Part shown: positions 16,786 through 29,200 of the stretch, piece after piece
Layout: each line of letters begins with the position of its first letter
Numbering within the stretch: the stretch's first letter is position 1
Origin: Plasmodium relictum
Taxonomy: Eukaryota > Apicomplexa > Aconoidasida > Haemosporida > Plasmodiidae
Reading direction: 5' to 3'
DNA: 64,000 nucleotides
Assembly (NCBI RefSeq): GCF_900005765.1
Contig: NC_041692.1
Location: forward strand, 1,922,001-1,986,000
The notes under the pieces: model-generated
The model's input: only the letters and a program-made list of their open reading frames with translations
What the model was told of the DNA's origin: nothing
The model's database searches: none
Program-made: the position numbers and the translations under genes

Positions 16786-17858
16786 TTTTTTTTTTTTTTT
16801 TCTTTTCTAATATTTAGTTACAAAAAAAAAATAAATAATAATAAACTAAGAAAATGTTTGCTAAATATTTAATGAATATGTGATAATAATAAAATAAATA
16901 TTTTTAAAAACAAATAAAAAATTGTTTTCTTGAACTAATGTATTAATTAAAAAGATAAATTCTTATCTATAACATTATATCTAAAATATACAACAGGATA
17001 ATATAAGTCTTCAATAAAGTATTGTAACAACAAAAAAAAAAAAAAAAAATATAAAAAATAACAGCTGATAATAAAAGAAATAAAATATATAAAACTACCG
17101 TAATAGAAAATGTGAATGATAAACAAAGAAAGAGAAAAAAAAAGAAAAAAAAAGTAAAGATAGTATAGTATAGAGTAGATAATGAACAAAAATATAATAA
17201 AAAATGCTGTCTACTTTTAATAATTACTTTTTTTTTTTTCTTTTCTTTTTTTTTATTATTTCAATTTGCTTTTTTTTATGATTTATCTTGTTATCTATTT
17301 AAATAAAATAAATGTTAATAATCAAATCTTTTTTTTTTTATTAAAAAAAAAAAAAAAAATGGAATAATTTATAAAGATATAATTTTCTTTTATTTATTTT
17401 TTTAAATGTAAATATTTTAAGAAATCAATGTATCTATTAATCATATAAAGTTTTTTTTTATTATATATATATATATAGTTTTTTTTAATGTTATTAAAAT
17501 TTAAAAATAAGTATGATGTTTCTTAGGATATGTGCACACAAAAAATATTTTAAGTGTAAAAAAAAAAAAAAAAAGATTTGAATAATTTACATAAATAGAA
17601 AGTTTTCTAAACTTAAATTTATAAATGTATTTAATATTAAAAGGTATAAATTCTTTTTTTTTTTCTTTGCAGTATATTAATAGAAAGCACACGCATATAC
17701 GTTTTTAACGTACGATAAAGTTTTAAATGAAAGAAATAACAAAAATACAAAAGAGTAATATGAAATTTTAAGAATAATAGAAACAAAAAATTATATATAC
17801 ATATATATTTACTTGATCAATGTTAATTTTATAATTTTTTTTTTTTTTCGTTTTATTA
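16786..17858. other. Intergenic: 5' flank of the aspartyl-protease-like gene
   Basis: About 1.07 kb between the aspartyl-protease-like start and the FAM98-like stop, both on the minus strand. It holds poly-A/T tracts (for example 17031-17049, 17343-17359 and 17558-17574). Small open frames exist at 16947-17189 and 17501-17692, but they are Phe/Tyr/Ile-rich and look like compositional chance. Nothing else was recognised. Confidence 0.55.
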
Positions 17859-18884
17859 TTATCTTCTTGAAGACTCATAATAATTGCGAACTTTATATTT
17901 CTTTCCATTAAAATATTCATTTTGGTTTCTGCTTTTGTTATATTTTTCTTTTAAAGAATAATTTGCATTCATTACGTCTTTTAAAATAACTTTTTTTGAA
18001 AATTCTGTAGGTATTCCTCCTCTTTCAACTATATCACTCATTATTTGAATTTTTTTTACTGGTGTTATTAAATTATCTTGGGAACTTTTATTAAATTTTA
18101 TTTGATTGTACTGAAATGATAGAACATCATATATATTTATTGGTTGATATTTTTCTTTTTTAATTTCTATAACATTTTTAATTATATTTTTTACTTCTTT
18201 TGAATACAAATTAACTAAATTAGACGTTAACATAGTTTGAATTGTGAGATTATAATTTAAAAATATATAATAAAATCTTAATTCATATTCTGCATTGTAT
18301 TTATCTATTAATGTATTTAATATTTTCTCAGTATCTTTATTTACTTTTTTTTGAATTATTATATCTTCATTTTTAAAATTTTCAATATTTATATCTAAAA
18401 TATCAACCATACTTTTTTCATTTATTTTGGAAATGTTTTTGTTATTTAATTTTGCAATACTTAATAAATGATTTTCAATATTTTTCCATTTTTCATTTTT
18501 TCCTGAATTATATATTTTTGGTATTATTCTATTTTTTTTAATGCTTTTATTTTTATATAATAGGCATAATAAATCACAAAGTAATTCATGAAGAAAATCT
18601 ATTCTCTTTTCATTATCATTAGAATATACCTTACTTTTTATAATATAATTTCTTCTTGAACTAAAGTTATTAAAAATTGTATTAAAATCTTCTTTTTCTA
18701 TTATAATCGAACTATTATCTAAATCTTTTATATCTTCACTTACCTTTTTTAATATATCAAAATAATAATAATCATCTAAATATAATAATACATCAAATTT
18801 ATTTATATTATTTCTATTTCTTGAAAAAATGTTATAATATATTGTCGTTAATAATTCATGTATAACATCTATGGATGTTATCAT
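17859..18884 (-). CDS. FAM98-family-like protein
   Basis: Single exon, 341 residues, with no signal peptide or membrane segment. From my knowledge of the family, the C-terminal half follows the FAM98 pattern in order. RFYYIFLNYNLTIQTMLTS (about 200-220) fits 'RR..LL.RLDVTVQSFLWS'. INIYDVLSFQYNQIKF (about 247-262) fits 'ISV.DLLAARED L..I'. KKIQIMSDIVERGGIPTEF (about 275-293) fits '[21 protein letters not shown]'. The N-terminal half is helical and could be the CH-like region of FAM98. In animals FAM98B is part of the tRNA-splicing ligase complex (RTCB, DDX1, RTRAF/CGI-99), and FAM98A/B bind RNA and PRMT1. A role here in RNA ligation or RNP biology is inference. The basic Asn/Tyr/Arg-rich tail after residue 300 may bind RNA. 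It has fewer low-complexity inserts than its neighbours. Confidence 0.7.
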   Translation of the reverse strand: MITSIDVIHELLTTIYYNIFSRNRNNINKFDVLLYLDDYYYFDILKKVSEDIKDLDNSSIIIEKEDFNTIFNNFSSRRNYIIKSKVYSNDNEKRIDFLHELLCDLLCLLYKNKSIKKNRIIPKIYNSGKNEKWKNIENHLLSIAKLNNKNISKINEKSMVDILDINIENFKNEDIIIQKKVNKDTEKILNTLIDKYNAEYELRFYYIFLNYNLTIQTMLTSNLVNLYSKEVKNIIKNVIEIKKEKYQPINIYDVLSFQYNQIKFNKSSQDNLITPVKKIQIMSDIVERGGIPTEFSKKVILKDVMNANYSLKEKYNKSRNQNEYFNGKKYKVRNYYESSRR

Positions 18885-19101
18885 TTTTATTTTTCTATTT
18901 AATTTAATTTATTTTATAAATATATTTATTAGCAAAAATTATATATTACAGAAAAAAAAGTATTTCTATATATTTAATATATTTAAATTATTCTCTTACT
19001 ATAAAAAATACAGCATTAAAGAAATACGTGTTTTTATGTTGAAAATAATTAAAAAAAAAATAAATAATAAATTTTATATGTTTCATAAAGAAGAGAATAT
19101 T

Positions 19102-19135
<34 letters not shown>

Positions 19136-19487
19136 ATTTCTTTAATTAAATATAGAGTATTTTCATAAAAATAATATTACTTCTTATTTTATATTTTCTG
19201 TATTCTTAAACTATATATCTCATTTACATACTACTCCTATGAAATAAAATACGTTATTTTTATATTTAATAAAAAATACATATTTTTTATTTCCTCAAAT
19301 TTAAAATTAAAAAAATTAAGAAAGAAGAAATTAATTAGTATTTATTTGTTTAAAAAAGAACAAATTGAAAAAAATAAAATTTAGAATTTTTATTATTATA
19401 ACAAATGTTAAATTTTAAATTTAAAAAAAAAAAAAAAAAGAATGAAAAAAGGTGTATTAAAATATATTATTTAAATACATAATATTA

Positions 19488-19530
<43 letters not shown>

Positions 19531-19781
19531 GTTTAATTTTTTAAAATTAATAATAAATGAGATATTTTTTATTTTAAAATTAACATAAATATTTTTTTTT
19601 TATCTAAAAATAAATAATAAAAATTATACATGATGGGAACTCTAAGACTTAAATTTTTATAAATAATTATTTAAATTTTTTATATACTATTGAATCATTA
19701 TTAAAAATATCTTATTTAAATAGGGCTTATATATATTAAAAAATTAAATAAATATATATATATATGATATGTGATGATATT
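18885..19781. other. Intergenic: FAM98-like 5' flank
   Basis: About 0.9 kb between the FAM98-like start and the Omp85-like stop. It contains (AT)n at about 19498-19523, a second AT run near 19107-19132 and poly-A near 19421-19439. An open frame at 18871-19149 (+) is Ile/Lys/Tyr/Phe-rich and overlaps the FAM98-like start codon on the other strand; I regard it as chance. No RNA gene was seen. Confidence 0.55.
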
Positions 19782-22427
19782 TTATAACAAATATTTAAAT
19801 TTTGAATGATCTTGATTGAATTGTAAAATAAAAGAAGGTAACATAAATTTATTATTAAATTTAAAACTTAGGAAAATGTTAATATTAGATAAAAGAGCAC
19901 CTAAACCGTAAGAGGAATTGGGATCTTTTTTTTTTATTTTTAAGTAATGTAACTTAAAAAAATCATAAGAATTAAAATGTTCATCTTTATTTAATGAATA
20001 CTTTTTATTTTGTTTTTCATCAGTCATTTTATAATTAATAAAAAAATAAAATCTTATGTTTAACAAATTTAAAAAATTATTATTAAATAGTAATGGAAAT
20101 ATTAACTTATAATTTAGCGCAAATTTCATTTTATTCATATTTTCTTTCTTCCCTGCATTTAAATTAATATTGTTTATATCATAAATTAAATCATTTTTTG
20201 ATGTATTATCATATACCTTTATATGCTGTATATGTTCCTTATTATTTATTGAATTATCTTCATTTTTTTTTCTATGAACATTGAATGTATTTTCATTGTT
20301 ATACTCCTTTTTTTCTTCTTTATTATTTTTCTCATAATCTTTTATATATTTCCATATATTCTTTTTTAAGGAAAACTCAAAGTTCAACAAAAGATGAATT
20401 TTATTTAGTGGTATTTTACATATATATAAAGGAATATAATAAAACGATTCTACATTAGATAATGTTTTTTCTTTTTTATTATTATTATTATTTTTTATTT
20501 TTTGTATCATATGAAAAAAATCTGATAATTTTATTCTATAATTTTGACAAAAATAAATAGTGTAATTTAAGTAAACATTATTTATTTTATCTAAAATGTA
20601 CCCTTTTTTATTAATGTTTTTTAAAAAAGATAATAATTTTATTTGAACATCATTGTTATCATTACTACTTCCATTATTACTATTTTTCAAATAAAAGTTT
20701 TTATTGCTGTTAAAATAAAATATCAAATCCATTTTATTTTTTACATTAAAATATCTTTTTAAGAAATTATATTTTTCAAAAAAATTTTGACTATATATAT
20801 CTAAAGAATAGGAGAACTTGAATTTAGACATATAGATATTATATAATTTATTAAATAAAATATAATTTTCATCTTTGAAAAATTTGAAATATTTTAATAA
20901 GAAAATGTTTTTTAATTTATTTTTTATACTAGAATTATTGGTTACATTGTTTTTCTTTTCTGATTTTAAAAAATAAAAAAAATTATGAAGTATATTTTTT
21001 TTTATTTTCATTTTTAATTCAAAAATAACATTATTAATTTTTTTAATAAAAAAGATGAATAGTTTTTTTTTATATAAATAATTATAAATATCTCTTACGT
21101 AAACAGAACATTTTGAGTCAAAATTAAGATCTTCTTTTACTCCCTGACCATTTATATTTAATTTATTTTCATTTTCATTATTTATAAAATTCATAAATTT
21201 ATTTAAAGAAGAATGTTCTAATTCGTTTTTGTAATTTTTATTCAAACTGAAACCGTATATGAAAAAAGTTGGGTAATTGTTTTTTAATTTTTCTATTTCA
21301 ACTACATCATTTAAATAAACAAAATCATAATTATGTTTATTATTTTTATAATTCAAGTTTTGAAAAAATTTCATTTTCATTTTATCTGAATACTTAAACA
21401 TATGTAAATTTACAAGAGATAGATTTAAGCAAAATTCTAAAAAAGAATTGAAACTTTTAGAAATACTTGGAATAAGAATAACTTTTTTGTTTTCAATTAG
21501 ATTTATTTCTAATATATTTTTATTATACGTTTTATCAAAATACAATTTTGTATTTATATAATTAAATATACCAGATTTTAATATTAAGTTATAAATATGT
21601 TCATCCCACATAAAAATATTATTTTCTTTTATGTTCATTTTTTTTTTAAAAAATTTTTTTAACTTATCATTTGCTTTATCTTTTCTCTTTAATTCATAAT
21701 TTATTATATCTTTATTTATTAAATCTCTTCTTTCAAAGAGAATTTTTTTATCATTTGTATCTATTTCATTTTCTATTGGATCAAGCACATCTTTTTTTTT
21801 TAATGTTCCAGACTCATCTCTTTTTTTTGTTATTTCATAAATATTAATTTTAATAGAATTTTCTTTCAAAATTAATTCATTCACATATATAATTAAAATG
21901 TTTTTATTTTCTTCTTTTTTAATTTCATATTTACTAACTTCAGAAAAAAAATGTTTTGTCTTGGTATAATATTCATTTATAATTTTTATTATTGCATTAA
22001 TATCTTTATATTTAATAGTTACAATGTTATTATCTTTTAATAATTTTGCAAATATTTTTTCATTAATTAAACTACTGTTATTTATTATAGCATTATTAAT
22101 TATTTCACAATCATTTTTTATATTAAAATTATTGAAAGTTTTTTTAATTAAATCTTCATTTTTGTTAATGGAATTCGTGTTGGATACACAGTATCTAAAA
22201 TATCTTTTCGTTAAATTATCCCATATTTTTTTTAATTTATTTTTTTTATTCTCTATATAAAAAAAATTTCTTACATTTACTTTTTTATATTTATGTAGGC
22301 ATTCTTCATAAAAATTATTATTTAATTTATTCGATCTATTTTTACATTCTCTTTTTAAGCTATTACATATTGTAAAAAAATGTATAAGAATAAATGTATA
22401 TCTAAATATTCTTAAAACATTTTTCAT
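19782..22427 (-). CDS. Omp85/BamA-superfamily protein, Toc75-like, probably apicoplast
   Basis: Single exon, 881 residues. Residues 1-23 form a signal peptide (hydrophobic core YTFILIHFFTICNS), followed by a basic Lys/Asn/Arg-rich segment to about 80 with almost no acidic residues. This is the bipartite leader of apicoplast proteins. Residues 136-200 look like a POTRA module (IIKIINEYYTKTKHFFSEV then ILIIYVNE). Residues about 270-325 look like a second one (HIYNLILKSGIFNYI then ILEINLIEN), leading into the barrel start VILIPSISKSFNSF. The remainder is rich in alternating hydrophobic segments interrupted by Asn/Lys inserts, and ends in strand-like segments (GLGALLSNINIFLSFKFNN ... FILQF) as Omp85 barrels do. 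The superfamily inserts or translocates proteins at outer membranes. Mitochondrial Sam50 is the alternative, but Sam50 would not normally carry a secretory signal peptide. The assignment rests on pattern, not on long identity. Confidence 0.68.
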   Translation of the reverse strand: MKNVLRIFRYTFILIHFFTICNSLKRECKNRSNKLNNNFYEECLHKYKKVNVRNFFYIENKKNKLKKIWDNLTKRYFRYCVSNTNSINKNEDLIKKTFNNFNIKNDCEIINNAIINNSSLINEKIFAKLLKDNNIVTIKYKDINAIIKIINEYYTKTKHFFSEVSKYEIKKEENKNILIIYVNELILKENSIKINIYEITKKRDESGTLKKKDVLDPIENEIDTNDKKILFERRDLINKDIINYELKRKDKANDKLKKFFKKKMNIKENNIFMWDEHIYNLILKSGIFNYINTKLYFDKTYNKNILEINLIENKKVILIPSISKSFNSFLEFCLNLSLVNLHMFKYSDKMKMKFFQNLNYKNNKHNYDFVYLNDVVEIEKLKNNYPTFFIYGFSLNKNYKNELEHSSLNKFMNFINNENENKLNINGQGVKEDLNFDSKCSVYVRDIYNYLYKKKLFIFFIKKINNVIFELKMKIKKNILHNFFYFLKSEKKNNVTNNSSIKNKLKNIFLLKYFKFFKDENYILFNKLYNIYMSKFKFSYSLDIYSQNFFEKYNFLKRYFNVKNKMDLIFYFNSNKNFYLKNSNNGSSNDNNDVQIKLLSFLKNINKKGYILDKINNVYLNYTIYFCQNYRIKLSDFFHMIQKIKNNNNNKKEKTLSNVESFYYIPLYICKIPLNKIHLLLNFEFSLKKNIWKYIKDYEKNNKEEKKEYNNENTFNVHRKKNEDNSINNKEHIQHIKVYDNTSKNDLIYDINNINLNAGKKENMNKMKFALNYKLIFPLLFNNNFLNLLNIRFYFFINYKMTDEKQNKKYSLNKDEHFNSYDFFKLHYLKIKKKDPNSSYGLGALLSNINIFLSFKFNNKFMLPSFILQFNQDHSKFKYLL

Positions 22428-23037
22428 ATTTAGAATGGATTAATTAAACAAAATAAAAATAAAATTAAAGATATGATAAATAATAAAAGAAAAAAATGTA
22501 AACAAAAAATTACATTTTAACACTTTTCATATCATCACAATACATTTCAACACTTTCACGTATTCTCTCCTTTTACACTTTTTTTTCTTTTAATTAATTA
22601 ATAGTTTTTTTTGTATATATATATATATATATATATTTGTTGTGATTCTAATTTTACCAATTGAATATATATGTTTATATCTTTTCTTTAAATTATCATA
22701 TTATTTATTATTTTTCTATTATAATGGGATTTTTGTAATTTTATATAAACACATATTTACAAATAATAATTTATTTTCATTTATTCCTTTTTTATTACAT
22801 ATATTTAATTATATATATTCTTTTAAATATAATAATTAGGTATATTTTTTAAAAATTCTTTTTTTTTTTTTATTTAGTTTAAACATACTATGACATATAT
22901 ATTAAAAAAAAGTTTATAATTTTCATAGAATAACAATGTATGCAAATGAAAAAATCAAAATAAGTAAAAAGTTAAACATAAAGAAATAATATAATAATAC
23001 AAAAAAAAAAAAAAATAATTTTAACAAAAAAAGTCAA

Positions 23038-23076
<39 letters not shown>

Positions 23077-23228
23077 TAAAAAAAAATTAAAAAACATATT
23101 CTAAATAAACAAAAAATTTCCTAAATAAAATTATTTTTAAAAACTTTCAAGATAAAATTTGAATAAGATATACTTCTAAGAATATGAAGATATATAATAT
23201 TAAAAATTATCATCATTATTATTTAATT
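22428..23228. other. Intergenic: Omp85-like 5' flank and VPS13 3' flank
   Basis: About 0.8 kb between two minus-strand genes. It contains (AT)n at about 22615-22636 and a 33-nt poly-A tract at 23039-23071. An open frame at 22642-22839 (+) is Tyr/Phe/Ile-rich and judged to be chance. No RNA gene was recognised. Confidence 0.55.
23039..23071. repeat. Poly-A homopolymer, 33 nt
   Basis: An uninterrupted run of A on the plus strand in the gap between VPS13 and the Omp85-like gene. It is among the longest homopolymers in the window and prone to sequencing or assembly length error. Confidence 0.9.
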
Positions 23229-26200
23229 TTATTTAATTATATCAATTAATATTTTTCTAAACAGTTTTGCTTTTTTATAATTTACATCTATAACCTAACA
23301 GAAAAAAGAAAAAGTATTTTTATATTAATACTAGCATATATTTAACAATTTTTTTTTTTTATATATTATACATTATATATAACTTAATTTTAACAAAAAA
23401 ATGTAAAATATTTATGACAAAAGTTTAATTAATATTTCTAATTTTTTTTTTCATATCATAAAAAATAACTTACATTAATAATATGAATGTTAGTATTCTG
23501 TGTTAATAAATCAGAACAATTTTTATCATGGATGTCTTTTAGAGAAAGTAAGTTATTTTTAAATATAACATAAGAATTATCATTATTTTTTTTTAATTTT
23601 ATATATATATATAAATTGCATGAATTTTTAACTGCAACTTTATTTGATGATAAATTAAGAGAATTCTTATTCTTTGAAAATTTTTTAATTTTTATTTTAA
23701 CTATGTCAAATATATCATAGCAGTATTCTAATTTTTTTCCAAAAATATTTATTACAAATATATAATTATTTATTAATATTACTAGGAAACCATTCATTAA
23801 ATTAAAAATGTGATTAATGTAATAGCCCTATAAAAAAAATGAATTAAATGAAACAATGATATAATAATGTAAGTTAATATATAAAATGATATTTTATTTG
23901 AAAAAAATATTATTCACAATATAAAAGTAACACTTTGTTTTAAAAATTTCATATATATATATGTACTTACGTTCATATGAAGATTTAAATTTTGTATTAT
24001 ATTTAAAACTAAATAATTTTCAATACTATATTTTTTCATCATTTCAAAAAAACCAAATGATAACTTAGAAGGATAGGTATTTTCATAGTATATTTTTAAA
24101 AGATTTCTGCCGTTTTCTTTTTTTAAATTATTATTAAAAAAGAAAAGATTTGTAGAAATATAAATTAAAATAGTTAAACCCTTTATAAATAAGCTGTGCA
24201 TATTAAAAATAATACCCACTGGTATTTCTAAAAGGCTATTTCTCCAATTTATAAAATTATAAGAATTTTTAAAAATAGAAGGAAATATATTATTTACACA
24301 TATATATATACGATTTAAATAATATTTAAATTGATTAATTATTGTTCTATTTGAAATAATAATATGATTTTGTTTTTCATAAATAGAATCAACAAAATTT
24401 TGATCAAAAGTAAAAAAAGACAACAGTTGTACTAAATGTTTCATTAATTTTAAAAAATTGTGAGAAAAAGATCTATTAAAAAAATTAATATGCCTTTTAA
24501 TTAATAAAAGAATTTTCATTATACTTCTTTTTAAATACAAACAATTATCGTAATTTATGATTCTACTATTTCTTTTCTTCTTTTTATTAATAAATAACTG
24601 GTCATATATATGGTATTTTTGCTCTTCTTTTTTTTTCTTCATTTTTTTTTCTTCTTCTTCGTTCTGTTTTTCTCTATAGTTTTTTAATAAATATAAATAA
24701 TAAGATGGATTTCCTATCATATCCAATGAATAAAAAAAATATAAAATGAAATAAAAAAAATAATAAGAAAAAAATTGAAAAATATTTTTCAATGCTAGTG
24801 ACTTTTCTGTGAATAAATTACGAATGGATAAACTATTTAAAAATAAATAAGAATTATGTATATTCAGTAACCTTATAATATTATTTAAAAAATAATTTTT
24901 TTTTTTACAAAAGCTATTATTAAAAGTAATGGAATATTTCACATTCAAAGAAGAAAATTTTAAATTATTTATGAAAATAGAATTATAATTTTTTTTCTTA
25001 ATTTTTTTAATAATTGATATTACATAATTTTTATAACTGAGGCTTTCATTATATAATATTTCTTTTTTGCTAACATAGTTATGTTTGTATATTATTCCAT
25101 TATTCATTAATTCATTAAAATAAAAAAAATGATTTTGCTCTTTATTATTATTATTAAAAAATTTATTATATTTTTCGTAATTATGTATGTTTCCTTTTCT
25201 TTTTTTTTTTAATGTATTATGTAATATATTTACTTTATTCTGCTTATTTTTAAATGCCTTTTCATTATGTAATAATTGAGTATATTTATTGTTATCATAC
25301 GAAAAAAAAGATAAATCGTAACAACTGTTTCTATTTCTACCTAAATAATTATCGTTTCTATAAAATGGAATAAATTTATTATAAGGATATGTATACATAA
25401 ATGAATTACAATAATATATTTTGTTTTTTCTTATGCTATTATTTTTATAATTGTTATATTCAAGTAAAGGATGGATTAAAGTCTTAAAAATATATATAAG
25501 AAAATTGAAATCAATATATACATATAATGAACTAATATTTATAGTTAATTCTTCTATATCTATTATATTTTTAAAGGAGTTATATATAATATCTATTTTA
25601 TCATTTGTTCTTATTTTACATCTACATTGAATTGCCAATAAATTTGAATCTTTCTTTTTTTTTATATTAGGTGAATTATTATTATCATTTAACAAATTAT
25701 TACAATTACATTTTTTATTATATATGCAGATATCATTACTATAATTATGACCAATATTATTACAATTGTTCCTACAAGACTTAATATTATCTCTATAACA
25801 ATTATTAATATATCCACTTGTTTTATAATCAACTTTTCGACAATTTTTATAATTTTTCTTCATTAGATTGTAACAAAGGTTATTATTAAAGATAGAAAAA
25901 TTAGAATCATTTTCAATGATATTATCATTGGATTCTTTTAATAATTCAAATTCATCACCGTTATTAAATTTACCAATACAATTTACACAGCTTTTTGCGT
26001 CTTCATTGCTGTTATTATCTCTTTTACTAAATATTACCGAAGTGAATACAGTTTTATTAAACTTATTTTTATGATTATTTAGAATAATTAAATTTTTTAA
26101 AAAAAAATAATAATTTATAAAAATATTATTTAATGAATTAAAAAAATAAATATTCTGTTTAAACAAAATATTATTCATAGATATTTGCATGAATTCTTCA

Positions 26201-29200
26201 TTATTATTATTAAAACTAATTATAATCTTAATAATATTTATAGTATATTCTTTTGTTTCAGTCTTTTTCTTATTTAAAATATTTTTTAATTTATTATATT
26301 GTGTTTGTTTCTTTTTTTTTTTTTCTTTTAACTTTTTCTTCTCTTTGTTTTTATTTCCTTTAGTATTTCTATGAACATTTATATTATTATTTATTTTATC
26401 ATAGAAAAAAATATTGGTAATATTTTTTTTTTTATTTTTTTTTTTTATTTTATATAATTCTGTCTTTTTTATGATTTTTTTTATTTTATTGATATTATAA
26501 TAAAGCAATTCTTTCGTAAAGATATATTTCTTTAAATTAAAAATAGATGTAATAAGAATACTTTTGTACATATATGTATATAAATGTAATAGATTACCAC
26601 CACCCATATAAATTCTTTTCATATCATTTATTTCAAAAGGATTAAAGGAAAATACCTTCTTATTTTTTAAATATAAATGAATCTCTTTTTGTTTTTTTTT
26701 CCTTTTTAATATTTTATAATCATTATAACAGAAAATACAATTAATTTTATTAATATGTAAAGAATCATACGATAATAAAAATTTACAAAATTTACTATTA
26801 TTAAATATTACTTCATCATTTCTGTAGTTTTCATTATTTATATTTTGACTAATATTGTTTCTATTATTTGATTTGATATTATTATTATTCATACTTAAAT
26901 TATTTTTATTTTTTATTTTTCCTTTTTTGTAATAAGTTTTGTTTAATAGCTGTTGTTTGCAATATGAGCAATCTTTAAAAAATAAATTTAAAAACAGTGG
27001 ATATGTACTTTTTTGAGTAATTAAATAAGAATTAGGTATTATGTTATTAAAAGCAATACTCGGTTCATTTAAAAACAGACTAAGATTTTGTTTTTTAGGA
27101 TTGTTAAAATTTTTTTCATAAGAAGGAATTTTTTCATATTTTTCATTTTGATAATTGCTAAATTCCTTTTTATTTATAATGTTATTAGCATGTTTTATAT
27201 TATCATATGAAAATAAATATAATTGTTTTTTTTTATTTCTTTTTTCTTGCTCTTTTTCTATATATTCTTCTTCACTAACATTATTGTAAACTAAAAATAA
27301 AGAAGAATTTAAATGATTCTGAAAATACATAGGAAACTTTTTATTCTTTTGTATATATATATATGTAATATAATTTTCATCTACGTATATAAAATATTCT
27401 AGAATATATAAAATGTTGGAGAAATGATTAATTAGAGGTATAACATTATAACTCAAAATGGTTTCGTTTAAGCACTTTCTTTGAAAAGTATCCACTTCTT
27501 TGCTTTTCATTTTTTCATTTTTTAAAGAATATTGCACTTTTTTAAAACAGTTTTTTAAATAGTTAGATTTCTCTTTCTTTTCTTTGATTTTACTACTTGA
27601 AAAAAATGTATTTATATTCTTTGCTTTATCAAAATATCTCACTTTATTGCTATAAAAACTATTTCCCGAAATATATGTCCCTAATTTTTTCTTTTCTTTA
27701 TATGATGTATAAAATGAATTATTATTATGATCATAATTATTGATATTATTATAGTTACTATCAGTTTTTAAAATTCTATAATTATTTATTTTAATTTTGT
27801 TTAAATTTTCATGAACAATATTTTTTTCAGTAGAACTATTAAGAGAACTTTCTAAGTTATTGAACACGGGATTGAAAAATTTATTATTATTATTTTTTTC
27901 TTTTTTTTTGTTCTTCCTTTTATTATTTAATATGTAATTAGATGATATATCATCAATATCAAACGATGTACTATTTGATAGAAATTCATACCTATTTCTA
28001 TTTTCTATAAAACAATTGCTCTTTTTGTCTTCAGAATATTTCTTTCTATAAATTCTATTTACATCTTCTATATTTTCATTATCGGAATGATAAAATTTTT
28101 GACTGCACAATTTCTTATTACTGAGATTTTTATTTATAGAAATATTTTCAATTGCTTGGTATTCTTTCTTTTTTTTATTAATATTTCTTAAGTTACTATA
28201 ACATTCTTCTATAGAATTTTGTCCAGATTTACAATTATATTTGTTATTCTTTTTTTTTTGCATTTCATCTTTTTTATAATTATAAATATTGTTTCCTTTT
28301 AAATTATCATCAGACTGGTTAATCAAAATACCATATGTCCAAGGCATATTATAAGACATGAAAAAAGTATTCTGTTTTATTCTGGAATTTTCTAATTTGC
28401 TGCTATTATGATTAACATGATGATGATTATATTTTTCATTTAATGAATTTCTTATCTTATCTAAGTTATTTTTTTCTTCAATAAAAAAATCTTTAATATT
28501 TTTATTTCCAACATTCATATAATGAAAATACAAATTTTCTTCATTTAAATATAATTTTTTTTTTTTATAATTATTTTCTTCCTTTTTTAAATTTCTTAAA
28601 CTATTATTCATTTTCTTTTTGTTTATATTTTTTTTTAAGCACAAAATAGATGCCCTATATAGAGAATTTTTGTTCATTGAATTATTTTTTACTTTTCTTA
28701 TTACATTTTTTTCTTTATCAATTATCTTTCTCATCTTTTCATAGATTTTTTCATTATTTATATTATATCCACCATTCTTAAAGGAAAGAAAAAACTTATT
28801 AGAATCAATTTTTAATCTTATTAAAAATAAATTATTTTTTTTATTATAAAAATCTATAATTCTGCAAGAATTTCTTTTCAAATCAAAAATATCATATTTA
28901 AACTTTTTATTTATTATTTTATTATCATTTTTGTTTTTATTAATATTATTTACCTCACTGATACTTTTATCTTGAGTTAATTCATAAGAATTCAATTGAT
29001 TGAATAAAGTTTTAAAGGATGTATTATTAGCATCATATGTATTATTCTTAAGTTTATTATTATTATTATTATATAAATGATTTGTATATTTATCGAAATT
29101 ATTTGCTTCATTAATATTATTTTTTTTAAAACTGTCAGTTTTTATTTTATTACATTTTATGTGATCATTTAAAATTTCTCCATCTTTGCTTGTATTTTTT

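Noticed and set aside
16947-17692. Two small minus-strand frames in the gap upstream of the aspartyl-protease-like gene
   Set aside because: They are composed almost wholly of Phe, Tyr, Ile and Leu over poly-T tracts, with no splice or family support.
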